Part shown: positions 14,433 through 21,796 of the stretch, in pieces | How positions within the stretch are numbered: the stretch's first letter is position 1 | Layout of the letters: every line of letters begins with the position of its first letter | NCBI GenBank assembly: GCA_013697245.1 | Contig: JACCXH010000024.1 | Span: forward strand, 1-42,384 | DNA length: 42,384 bases | Direction: 5' to 3' | Source of the DNA: Bacteroidota bacterium | GTDB taxonomy: Bacteria; Bacteroidota; Bacteroidia; B-17B0; Aurantibacillaceae | Notes under the pieces: generated by a model | The model's input: only the letters and a program-made list of their open reading frames with translations | Told to the model about the DNA's origin: nothing | Databases searched by the model: none | Position numbers and translations under genes: made by a program

Positions 14433-15865
14433 TATTTTTTTGTTTTTAAATAAGCATTGTACTCAGTAATTAACGCAGAGTATAATAGCGTGGCTATTTT
14501 TCTTGCGCCCTGCGGACTAAAATGAATATAATCCGTAGCCGCTAATTTTTGATCTACCCAACCTGCCATGCTATTCCTGCCGCCCATGCAATCATACATA
14601 TCAAAAAAAGCACAACCACTTTCTAAAACAACTTTTTTAATTTCGTTGCGGGTTGATTCTAAAAAAGGATAGGTTTCATACTCAGTGCCATTTTTAATGC
14701 TCATATCGGCAGGGCCAATAAATAAAATACTGGCATTAGGTGCAGCCTTTTTTACAATATTAATTTGCGAGCGTAGATAACCCGCATAATTAATGGCCGT
14801 TTTTTCATCTTTTATTGAAGGTGTTGCATTACCACCAAATTGAAGAATAACCAACTTCACATTTAAATACTCATAAAATTGTTTTAGCTGACTGTTATTT
14901 ATCTGGTGAAAAAAAGTTCCGCTACTGCCTCGTAAAGCAATATTATCAACCAATACACCTGTTTCGCTTTCTAACGAGATAGCGTAAAAATCAGGACTGT
15001 CTTTACCTGTAAATTTTAACTGGTGTGTATTTGACCCATTACCTACGTTGTATTCTTTTATCCTGAAAGAACCGCCTTCCTCTAAACTATCCGCACCAAC
15101 CAAAGCCGGCCCATCATAAAACTCGCACCAGGTTTTTGTTTGTGCGCCACCATAAAATAATTTTAATTTTTTGTAAGCTAAAGCATTTGCCCCACCCGAT
15201 TTTGTAGTTGTAACTGAAATACTTGATGTAACGATAGCACTTGAGTCATTTAATTTTTTATAATTAGTAAAACGGTTAAAACTTGCCAATACACCAAAGT
15301 TGCTGTGTGCTACACGCTTGTCTTTACTTGTAAAAACATTGTACCTGTCCCAACCAGGGCCGGTAGAAATTTTATTGATAACACTTGGCGCAATGGGCAT
15401 AAGTGAAATTAAACCCGGGCCATGACCACCAAATTGGCCCTGTAATTTTAAACGTAAATAATCTGTAATTCTGTCTCCTTCTATCTGACTATCGCCATAA
15501 TGTAAAACACGAATGGCTTTTGGATCTGTTTTTAACTCGCTTAAAGCATCGAAGAAATTTTTTAGCGCATCTTTATTTGTTTCCTGTATCCCAGTAATAA
15601 GTTTTACGGTGGAATCTTTTGTTTTAGTTGTTTTAGCGGTAGTATCGTTTATTGCAAAAGTGGTGTCAATATTATTTACTGCTTCCAATATTTTAGAAAT
15701 ATCTTTTTTGTTGGTCTTTTCACCAAATAAACTTGCTAAGGATGGGAATTCTAATTTTAAATTTGAGGATAAGGTAATTCCATCCTTTGGGAAAGAAAAA
15801 CTTAAAAGTCCCAAAGTCAAAAATACGAGAAGTACAAAGGTTAAACTTTGCAGCGGTTTATGCAT
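14432..15865 (-). CDS. SGNH/GDSL-like exported protein, partner of MBOAT (2)
   Basis: A 477-residue protein, first gene of the acylation operon. An N-terminal membrane/signal segment (TFVLLVFLTLGLLSFSF, 9-25) and a Ser/Thr/Lys-rich linker to about residue 90 lead into an SGNH domain: block I IRVLHYGDSQIEGDRITDYL (S126), block III VILQFGGNATPS (the usual N-D is replaced by N-A) and block V AATDYIHFSPQGARKIA (D-x-x-H). It is a clear paralogue of the next gene but more diverged around block III. A TTG-N19-TATATTTA promoter puts the mRNA start at or next to the ATG at 15865. Likely anchored at the membrane and working on a surface glycan with MBOAT. Confidence 0.82.
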   Translation of the reverse strand: MHKPLQSLTFVLLVFLTLGLLSFSFPKDGITLSSNLKLEFPSLASLFGEKTNKKDISKILEAVNNIDTTFAINDTTAKTTKTKDSTVKLITGIQETNKDALKNFFDALSELKTDPKAIRVLHYGDSQIEGDRITDYLRLKLQGQFGGHGPGLISLMPIAPSVINKISTGPGWDRYNVFTSKDKRVAHSNFGVLASFNRFTNYKKLNDSSAIVTSSISVTTTKSGGANALAYKKLKLFYGGAQTKTWCEFYDGPALVGADSLEEGGSFRIKEYNVGNGSNTHQLKFTGKDSPDFYAISLESETGVLVDNIALRGSSGTFFHQINNSQLKQFYEYLNVKLVILQFGGNATPSIKDEKTAINYAGYLRSQINIVKKAAPNASILFIGPADMSIKNGTEYETYPFLESTRNEIKKVVLESGCAFFDMYDCMGGRNSMAGWVDQKLAATDYIHFSPQGARKIATLLYSALITEYNAYLKTKK

Positions 15866-15869
15866 GACC

Positions 15870-15899
15870 TAAATATACCAAAGCCTTAAAAACCTTCAA
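15870..15899 (-). promoter_or_regulatory. Promoter of the surface O-acylation operon
   Basis: On the minus strand TTG (15899-15897), 19-base spacer, TATATTTA (15877-15870), then GGTC and the ATG. The -7 box is TAnnTTTG with one change (last base). The spacing predicts a leaderless or one-base-leader mRNA. Confidence 0.6.
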
Positions 15900-15931
15900 G
15901 AAGTTTTAAAAAAGAGTTGTTCACAAACGGT

Positions 15932-15964
15932 TTTGAATAATTATTGGAATAAAAATTACCTTTA
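15932..15964 (+). promoter_or_regulatory. Possible promoter inside the annotated 5' end of miaA
   Basis: TTTG (15932-15935), 21 bases, TACCTTTA (15957-15964, one mismatch to TAnnTTTG). If used, transcription would begin about 15968, one base before an in-frame ATT, and the TTG at 15933 would not be in the mRNA. Confidence 0.35.
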
Positions 15965-16889
15965 CGTCATTAATTCAACCAAAAATAAATATTTAATCGT
16001 AATTGCGGGGCCCACAGCAGTAGGGAAAACAGCGCTTTCTATTGAGCTGGCAAAGCATTATGGCTCGGTAATACTATCGGCTGATTCGCGGCAGTTTTAC
16101 AAAGAAATGAGCATAGGCACAGCAAAACCTACAAATGAGCAATTAAAAGCCGTAAAACATTATTTTATTGATACAAAAAATATTACCGAATTATATGGCG
16201 CCGGCCATTTTGAAAAAGATGCTCTTTTAAAACTAAACGAAATATTTAAAGAACAAGATCTTGTTTTTTTAGTGGGAGGATCGGGTTTATATATAGATGC
16301 TGTATTAAATGGAGTAGATGATTTTATTGAGGTGCCTTTAGAAATAAGAGAAGAGTTGAATGAAAAATTTAAAGAACATGGTTTAGAGTGGCTACAAAAC
16401 GAAGTGAAGAAACTAGACGAAACTTACTTCAATTCTGTAGACACTCACAATCCCCAACGCCTGGTAAGGGCGCTTGAAGTTTGCCGTTTTACAGGTAAAC
16501 CGTACTCTTCTTTTTTAAATCAACCTAAGGCCGAACGTAATTTTACTCCTGTTAAGATCCTCATCAATACCGATCGTGAAAAACTCTATTCACAGATCAA
16601 TCAACGAGTGGATGAAATGATGACTGCAGGTTTATTGGAAGAAGTAAAAGAACTTAAAGATCAAAAACATTTAAATGCGCTTAAAACTGTTGGTTACAAA
16701 GAACTTTACGCTTATTTGGATGCAAGCTATGATCTAAATACCGCAATTGCTAAGATCAAACAACATACCCGTAACTATGCCAAGCGTCAATTAACCTGGT
16801 TTAAGAATCAAGATGACTTTGAAGAGTTTGAACCCAGCGACCTTGAAAAAATAAAAGCGTATATTGATATTATTATAAGTCATAATTAA
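15933..16889 (+). CDS. miaA: tRNA dimethylallyltransferase MiaA
   Basis: The enzyme adds a dimethylallyl group from DMAPP to A37 of tRNAs that read UNN codons. Clear motifs are the P-loop GPTAVGKT, the catalytic-region LSADSRQFYKEMSIGTAKPT, FLVGGSGLYIDAVL, and DTHNPQRLVRALEVCRFTGK, then TVGYKELYAYLDASYDLNTA and RNYAKRQLTWFKNQ near the C-terminus. From TTG 15933 it is 318 residues, normal for the family, with a P-loop at 26-33. No ATG or GTG exists in the right place; an ATT at 15969 would give a 306-residue protein with the P-loop at 14-21. The start is therefore uncertain, the identity is not. Its stop overlaps a convergent minus-strand stop by 4 bases. Confidence 0.96.
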   Translation: MNNYWNKNYLYVINSTKNKYLIVIAGPTAVGKTALSIELAKHYGSVILSADSRQFYKEMSIGTAKPTNEQLKAVKHYFIDTKNITELYGAGHFEKDALLKLNEIFKEQDLVFLVGGSGLYIDAVLNGVDDFIEVPLEIREELNEKFKEHGLEWLQNEVKKLDETYFNSVDTHNPQRLVRALEVCRFTGKPYSSFLNQPKAERNFTPVKILINTDREKLYSQINQRVDEMMTAGLLEEVKELKDQKHLNALKTVGYKELYAYLDASYDLNTAIAKIKQHTRNYAKRQLTWFKNQDDFEEFEPSDLEKIKAYIDIIISHN

Positions 16890-17170
16890 TTTTGTTTGTT
16901 TATAATAACTCTTGGTACAAGTAAAGTTGGATTTTCAGACGATGAAATAAATTGAATTTCCTCATTTCTTTTTTTAGTTTTCAATATAAAAGAAGTTTTA
17001 CTTTCTTTTGCCATTTTAATATCATTTAAAATTCTCATTTTTAAATGAATTAAATCATTATTTGTATTGTAATTTTCAATACTAAATGGTTTGTTAATTT
17101 GTTTATATGCCGTAAAAACAAACATTATAAAAAACAAACTTGATATTAAGACTAATGTTTTAGTTTTCAT
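16886..17170 (-). CDS. Small exported or membrane-anchored hypothetical protein
   Basis: From the ATG at 17170 the product is 94 residues: a strong N-terminal hydrophobic segment (KTKTLVLISSLFFIMFVFTA) and a polar, lysine-rich remainder with no recognised motif. A second ATG at 17179 would add three residues. It begins 26 bases downstream of the stop of the next exported protein gene (17197-18087) and so is probably co-transcribed with it. Its stop TAA shares the palindrome TTAA with the miaA stop. Function unknown; it may assist its operon partner at the membrane, but nothing shows this. Confidence 0.6.
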   Translation of the reverse strand: MKTKTLVLISSLFFIMFVFTAYKQINKPFSIENYNTNNDLIHLKMRILNDIKMAKESKTSFILKTKKRNEEIQFISSSENPTLLVPRVIINKQN

Positions 17171-17196
17171 ACTTATCATCTTTTAAATAATCAGTT

Positions 17197-18087
17197 TTAT
17201 TTCTTTCTTGAGTTAAATCCAACTACCAATGATAATCTACAGCCTGTTTGAAAACTTTGTTTTGAAGAAGTATTTGTATTAACATCATAAATATCATGTT
17301 TACTGCCAATAGATGGTACAAACGCAATATTTACAGGGAAGTTAATATTACCATGTTTAAAACTGGTTCCAAAAGCAATTACAACACCGGTTTGTACAGT
17401 TATATCTCTTTTATAATCGCGCGTTACTGAAAAATTAGGGCCCATTGCAAATTCAAACATTCTTTTTTCTCCACTTCTTATACCTATCAATAAACTTGCA
17501 CTTGGAATGAACATACCTTGCTCAACGCCGCCAATTAATGGAATAAATTCTATTATTCCTTGTGTGTTACCTTCCACAGTAAATAACCTTCCTTCAAACT
17601 GCCAGCCAAATTGGGTAATAACGGGTTGTTTACCTTCGCTACTTAAATAATCCGAAGCCGTGCCGGGAGAAATATAAGTTAAACCAATACGTGGTCCGCC
17701 AAATCTTTTACGTTTTATTTTCGCGAAATCTGAAGAATCCGTTTCAAATTCATTTGGAATAGGCGGCTGTTGAATAATTATCTCAGGGTTGGTAATTATT
17801 TTAACACTAGAATTTTCCTTTTTTGTTTCACTTACAAAAACATCTTTAACACCATTTGGGTAAGAGATAGAGAATATCTCTTCTTTTGAAACAATACGTG
17901 TTGGACCGGAAAGGTTATCTTCGTTTTTAAATTTTACTTGTGTTTCGTTTATTTCAAGAACTTTTACTTTTAGTTCATCACCGTTTTTTAATAGTATTTT
18001 ATCTTGTGCATTTATTGCACCGAAAAAAATAAAGGATAAAAATAATGTTACTAGCCCCTTGTTTAATTTGTTTGTTTGGTTTTTCAT
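17197..18087 (-). CDS. Exported hypothetical protein, 'KNGD' N-domain and beta-barrel-like C-domain
   Basis: A 296-residue protein with a signal peptide ending at AINAQ (about residue 28). Residues 29-85 (DKILLKNGDELKVKVLEI, VKFKNEDNLSGPTRIVSKEE, IFSISYPNG) form the short beta domain seen at the front of many Bacteroidota exported proteins. A Pro-rich linker (IIIQQPPIPNEF) leads to a C-terminal part of alternating strands rich in aromatic and Gly residues, ending in LSLVVGFNSRKK, that looks like a small outer-membrane barrel. An exact -7 box (TAATTTTG) lies 30 bases upstream of the ATG. No specific function is known. Confidence 0.7.
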   Translation of the reverse strand: MKNQTNKLNKGLVTLFLSFIFFGAINAQDKILLKNGDELKVKVLEINETQVKFKNEDNLSGPTRIVSKEEIFSISYPNGVKDVFVSETKKENSSVKIITNPEIIIQQPPIPNEFETDSSDFAKIKRKRFGGPRIGLTYISPGTASDYLSSEGKQPVITQFGWQFEGRLFTVEGNTQGIIEFIPLIGGVEQGMFIPSASLLIGIRSGEKRMFEFAMGPNFSVTRDYKRDITVQTGVVIAFGTSFKHGNINFPVNIAFVPSIGSKHDIYDVNTNTSSKQSFQTGCRLSLVVGFNSRKK

Positions 18088-18117
18088 GTTTTCTAGTTTT
18101 TAAATTGTTTGTTGAAA

Positions 18118-18125
18118 CAAAATTA
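18118..18125 (-). promoter_or_regulatory. -7 box upstream of the exported 'KNGD' protein gene
   Basis: TAATTTTG on the minus strand is an exact TAnnTTTG match 30 bases before the ATG at 18087. It gives a leader of about 27 bases, unlike the very short leaders elsewhere. Confidence 0.45.
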
Positions 18126-18253
18126 GGCCCATTTAAAACCCTGCTGAAACTGCTTTTCGCTAGCCTCTTTTAAAAAAAATTGAGAAATGATTTTATGCGG
18201 CAAATACACTTAAAGAAAGTACTTAACCTGCGTAAATTAATAGGGCAAACGAC

Positions 18254-18261
18254 TATATTTG
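18254..18261 (+). promoter_or_regulatory. -7 box upstream of the MFS gene
   Basis: TATATTTG is an exact TAnnTTTG match. Its last three bases are a TTG in frame with the transporter, but transcription would start after it, so this TTG is not a start codon. The leader to ATG 18358 would be about 93 bases, with no clear structure seen. Confidence 0.5.
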
Positions 18262-18357
18262 CATTTTTTGCAACTTATTGATACTTTTATTATTGCACAG
18301 CGCAAAATTAAAAGTCTTAAATGTTGCCATTTTTATTCAAAACCTCTTAGAACCCTT

Positions 18358-19647
18358 ATGGCCAGGCTATTTTCATTTATAAAAGATTATAAAAATTTGG
18401 AGAAAGCTGTAATTAGTGTTATTGTTTCTGAGTTCTTTATACAGATGGTAAATGCCACTTTTATGAACATTTTGCCGCTTTATATGACCCGCAAAGGCTT
18501 TACTGATGAGGAAATTGCTCTCTTTATCACCTTTAGGTTCCTGGGGGTTTTTATATTGGCATTGCCTCTTGGCAATTTAATTAAAGGGCGAAAATTGATG
18601 CCCCTCTTCTATCTTTCAAATTTTTGTGTTCCCATTTTCGGAATTGCTATTGTGCTTTCCATCATGTTCCAATTAAAATACTTAACGCTTATTTCACTTT
18701 TGTTGTGGGGCGCTTCTTTTACTTTTATGCAAATTCCGGTGGCACCGTTTATTTTGCGCAATTCTAAAAAAGAAAACCATACCGCCGGCATTGCATTAAG
18801 CTATAGCACTTGGAGCTTTGGTGGTATAATAAGTGGCATTATAATTGCAGTTTTAGATAAGATAGATCCTGTTTTTTTTGATGAGCAATTTATTTTATTG
18901 CTTTTTTCAATTCTTGGTTTTGGTGGTTTATTCTTTCTTATTGGCCTTAAAAAATTTAAAGAAGTACCATCAGAGCATTTTGTCCGAGAGGACTCCTTTG
19001 GAGAAACCCCGGAAACTAAAAAAAACAAAGCAAGGCCTACAGAATGGTTCCTGATCTTCAAAGCCCTTATACCAACGTTGATCATTGCTACCGGCGCAGG
19101 TTTAACCATTCCTTTTATCAGTTTGTTTTTTGACAAGGTACATCATGTAGATAAGGGTGGCTTTTCTGTATTAAGTGCTGTTGCAGCCGTTTTAGTTGCA
19201 TACAGTGCCATGCTGGTACCAAAAATCAAAAAAGAGATCGGTTATAAAGTGGCTATTCCAACTACACAATCGCTGGCGGTAATTTCGCTGGTTGCATTGG
19301 CAACTACACAGTTCTATAGTCAATACTCGGTAGCAGTTATTATTGCTGCTGTTTGTTATCTTTTACGTCAACCCTTAATGAACATGGCCGGCCCAATGAC
19401 CACCGAAATAGTTTTAAATTATGTGGGCAAACATAACCGCGAGATCACAAGCGCTCTTACGGCAGCCATTTGGAGTGGCAGTTGGGTATTAAGCGGTTTT
19501 ATGGTAAAGATATTATTATCGCACGGTTTTCAATTTGTAAATATTTTCTTAATTACATCGGCACTTTATGGTTTTGGCGTGATCATGTATTATTTACTTA
19601 TTTTAGATTATAACAAACGCGAAGAAAAGGGGTTAATTGAGAGCTAA
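18358..19647 (+). CDS. Major facilitator superfamily transporter
   Basis: From the ATG at 18358 (MARLFSFIKDYKNLEKAVIS) the product is 429 residues with twelve predicted membrane segments. The first loop carries RFLGVFILALPLGNLIKGRK, a form of the MFS loop 2-3 motif, and the halves are joined by a charged loop (EVPSEHFVREDSFGETPETK). The frame is open 33 codons further upstream, but those residues are not MFS-like and begin inside a promoter box. The next gene overlaps its end by 11 bases. The substrate cannot be inferred; the protein has no signature of a named subfamily that I can recognise. Inner-membrane secondary transport is the safe call. Confidence 0.88.
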   Translation: MARLFSFIKDYKNLEKAVISVIVSEFFIQMVNATFMNILPLYMTRKGFTDEEIALFITFRFLGVFILALPLGNLIKGRKLMPLFYLSNFCVPIFGIAIVLSIMFQLKYLTLISLLLWGASFTFMQIPVAPFILRNSKKENHTAGIALSYSTWSFGGIISGIIIAVLDKIDPVFFDEQFILLLFSILGFGGLFFLIGLKKFKEVPSEHFVREDSFGETPETKKNKARPTEWFLIFKALIPTLIIATGAGLTIPFISLFFDKVHHVDKGGFSVLSAVAAVLVAYSAMLVPKIKKEIGYKVAIPTTQSLAVISLVALATTQFYSQYSVAVIIAAVCYLLRQPLMNMAGPMTTEIVLNYVGKHNREITSALTAAIWSGSWVLSGFMVKILLSHGFQFVNIFLITSALYGFGVIMYYLLILDYNKREEKGLIES

Positions 19648-21121
19648 GATCAAATATATTTTATTGGTTTATTTTTTGATGCCTGTTCTTTTAGCGCAAC
19701 CCAAGCAATTTAATTTAATAAGCGGTAATTGCCAGTTGTTTAATGGTAATGTATATGCCTTTGGAATAAGCGGCCAAAAACAAAATTCAAGTTGTGTTAT
19801 TTATAAGCTCAATCAACAATTAAAAGTACAAGACAGTCTTATTGTTAATCTTGGTAAAACACCTGCAGATAATTATTTACAGGTTTTTTCTGACACATTA
19901 CATAATTATTTGAACGTATACATACAACGAAAAGATAAAAAACTCATTACAATTTTACGGTTAAATAAATTATTTGAATTAACTGCAACCATTGAAGATG
20001 TGGATGTAGCAAGACTTAACAGCATCTCTAATTTCGAGAACGAATTATTTTATTATAAGAACGATGTTTATACCGTAAAAAGTCAAACCGATACCGGCGG
20101 CAAACAATTTTATTTAAATAAATACACGCTCAAATCTGAATTAAAGAATTTTGAATACGAACCAAAGTGGCAATTTCCGTTTGAAAGAAAGAACATTAAT
20201 TCTGCTCATATTTTTTATGCTGATAAAAAACAAGTAATGTTATATGTAAATGTAAGCGGTGGTTTAAAGTTCGGGCAATGGATCTTAAAAGTAAATTCAG
20301 TAACCGGAAAATTAATTCGAGGTACTAAATTAAACGATAAAGGAGAAAGTACTTCTTACCAATACGGTACTTTTTTGATGGATACTACCAGCAAAACACT
20401 TTCTGTTATAGGTCAACGTTTTACCGAAGCACAGTTTGATCAAAGAACAAACAAATTAGCTATCAGTAATGCTTTATTTGCTTCTATTTACCTTATGGAT
20501 ATTGATTCTGCAGGTGAAGTAATTTTAAAGCAAGACTTTAAGATACCAATAAATGAACCTAAAACAACTTCCAAAAAAACAATCTCGAATTATCTTTTAA
20601 GATTAAACAACTTAAACAAGAACAGGGAAGGCTTTTCGTTTAACGGCGATATTTATAAAAACACTAATACTACTTTATGCTATTTATATGCGAATACAGT
20701 TTCCTATAAATTGATCACCGAGGACGAAACGCTTGTTTTGGAAAAGAATAGTGTTGGCACTAATCCTGCCATAGAAAAATACTATTTTAATACCGATAAA
20801 ATGGATATGAATGGAAAGTTATGCGTTGATAGTCTTGTACAATTTGAAACTATATTTTACAAGGGCCTTAATTTCCCCATTAAAAAATATTTTAAAACCG
20901 TAGATAATTCTCCGGTTTGGCTATTGACAAGGTCCGATATTAAAAAAAACAGTATTAATTATACGGTCTTAAGTCCTGTAAATAAGATCTATCAATTAAC
21001 TGTGGTAGACGATATTTTAAAATCAAAAGATCCTTCTATAATAATACTATCGCCAACTCAATTTATTCTTTCGTCGCAGGAAGAGTATGGAAAATTCCAG
21101 TTAAAATTAGTTGCCTGGTAA
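19637..21121 (+). CDS. Large exported protein of unknown function
   Basis: A 494-residue protein beginning at TTG 19637 with a signal peptide (KIKYILLVYFLMPVLLAQPK). The remainder is rich in beta strands and repeats phrases such as NGNVYAFGISGQK, KLITILRLNKLFEL and MLYVNVSGGLKFGQWILKVN, which look like the blades of a propeller that records quantities, but no blade count could be fixed. It has no cysteine cluster, membrane anchor or C-terminal sorting domain. It overlaps the MFS transporter gene by 11 bases, so the two are translationally linked. Periplasmic or cell-surface location is expected; function unknown. Confidence 0.75.
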   Translation: MRAKIKYILLVYFLMPVLLAQPKQFNLISGNCQLFNGNVYAFGISGQKQNSSCVIYKLNQQLKVQDSLIVNLGKTPADNYLQVFSDTLHNYLNVYIQRKDKKLITILRLNKLFELTATIEDVDVARLNSISNFENELFYYKNDVYTVKSQTDTGGKQFYLNKYTLKSELKNFEYEPKWQFPFERKNINSAHIFYADKKQVMLYVNVSGGLKFGQWILKVNSVTGKLIRGTKLNDKGESTSYQYGTFLMDTTSKTLSVIGQRFTEAQFDQRTNKLAISNALFASIYLMDIDSAGEVILKQDFKIPINEPKTTSKKTISNYLLRLNNLNKNREGFSFNGDIYKNTNTTLCYLYANTVSYKLITEDETLVLEKNSVGTNPAIEKYYFNTDKMDMNGKLCVDSLVQFETIFYKGLNFPIKKYFKTVDNSPVWLLTRSDIKKNSINYTVLSPVNKIYQLTVVDDILKSKDPSIIILSPTQFILSSQEEYGKFQLKLVAW

Positions 21122-21159
21122 AGTTTAAAATAAATATATTTTTTATAAATTCTATTTCT

Positions 21160-21167
21160 TAATTTTG
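21160..21167 (+). promoter_or_regulatory. -7 box of the DUF4293 gene
   Basis: TAATTTTG is an exact TAnnTTTG match followed by four bases (AAGC) and the ATG at 21172, so the mRNA should be leaderless or nearly so. No clear -33 TTG is present. Confidence 0.5.
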
Positions 21168-21171
21168 AAGC

Positions 21172-21621
21172 ATGATACAACGCAAACAAACACTTTTTTT
21201 AATTGAGCTTATTTTTTTAGGTCTATCGTTCCTATTTGTTCCATGCCAGACAATTCTTACAAAAACATCTGCTACCAATATTTATTTAATGCCTTTGGTA
21301 GATTTTCAGTCAACTACCGGCCATTTAGCGGCTATTATTTTAAATTTTATTGGACTTGTTTTAGCAACCTTCACTATTTTTTCATTTAAAAAAAGAGAAT
21401 TACAGGTAAAACTATGTTACGCACAACTTGTATTATGGCTAATTATAATTGCTATGATACTCTTTTGCCCTTTTGTGGTCAGAATAGAAAGTATTTTAGA
21501 GATACAGGTACATTACTTTGTAATTGCAATTGGTTTATTTGCAGTAATAGCAGCTTATTTAGCGGCACACTTCATTAAAAAAGACATCGAGCTTTTAAAA
21601 AGCGCCGATAGGATCCGCTGA
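21172..21621 (+). CDS. DUF4293 family membrane protein
   Basis: A 149-residue protein with four membrane segments, typical of DUF4293, a family largely confined to Bacteroidota. The family pattern is clear at both ends: MIQRKQTLFLIELIFLGLSF at the start and YLAAHFIKKDIELLKSADRIR-like ending (AHFIKKDIELLKSADRIR). The function of the family is not known. In many genomes it stands near rho or housekeeping genes, but here the neighbours are an exported hypothetical and a peptidoglycan hydrolase. The ATG is 4 bases after a -7 box. Confidence 0.93.
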   Translation: MIQRKQTLFLIELIFLGLSFLFVPCQTILTKTSATNIYLMPLVDFQSTTGHLAAIILNFIGLVLATFTIFSFKKRELQVKLCYAQLVLWLIIIAMILFCPFVVRIESILEIQVHYFVIAIGLFAVIAAYLAAHFIKKDIELLKSADRIR

Positions 21622-21625
21622 TATA

Positions 21626-21733
21626 GAACACTGATTGATCTGATCTAATATGATTTTTATTTTGGTATATTCTCGACGCAGCAAAAGATTAAAAAATCAG
21701 CGTTCATCTGCTTTATCCGCGTCATCTGTGTTC
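21626..21733. repeat. REP-like imperfect palindromic intergenic repeat
   Basis: The element is bounded by GAACAC (21626-21631) and GTGTTC (21728-21733). The right half carries the phrase ATCAGCGTTCATCTGC ... ATCCGCGTCATCTGTGTTC, with GAT/ATC spaced at 6-8 bases; the left half is a more worn inverted copy (GAACACTGATTGATCTGATC). Sequences of this kind (ATC-rich words with 'CCGCGTCATC') recur between genes in many Bacteroidota and other bacterial genomes. It is non-coding in both strands and more GC-rich on the right than its surroundings. It lies between the DUF4293 stop and the promoter of the M23 gene. Confidence 0.6.
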
Positions 21734-21759
21734 AATTTCCGAAAAAAAACCTTCTAAAA

Positions 21760-21790
21760 TTTGCTTTTTAAGCGTAAACCATTATTTTAG
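21760..21790 (+). promoter_or_regulatory. Promoter of the M23/LysM peptidase gene
   Basis: TTTG (21760-21763), 19 bases, TATTTTAG (21783-21790). The -33 element and the spacing fit the Bacteroidota sigma-A consensus; the -7 box has one change. Transcription would start near 21794, 3 bases before an in-frame ATT and 30 bases before the in-frame TTG. Confidence 0.5.
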
Positions 21791-21796
21791 TGGTCT

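Noticed and set aside
18088-18357. Possible extra gene or riboswitch in the 270-base space between the exported protein and the MFS transporter.
   Set aside because: Only two -7 boxes (18118-18125 minus, 18254-18261 plus) were found; no conserved aptamer pattern, no good small open frame with a start after the promoter.
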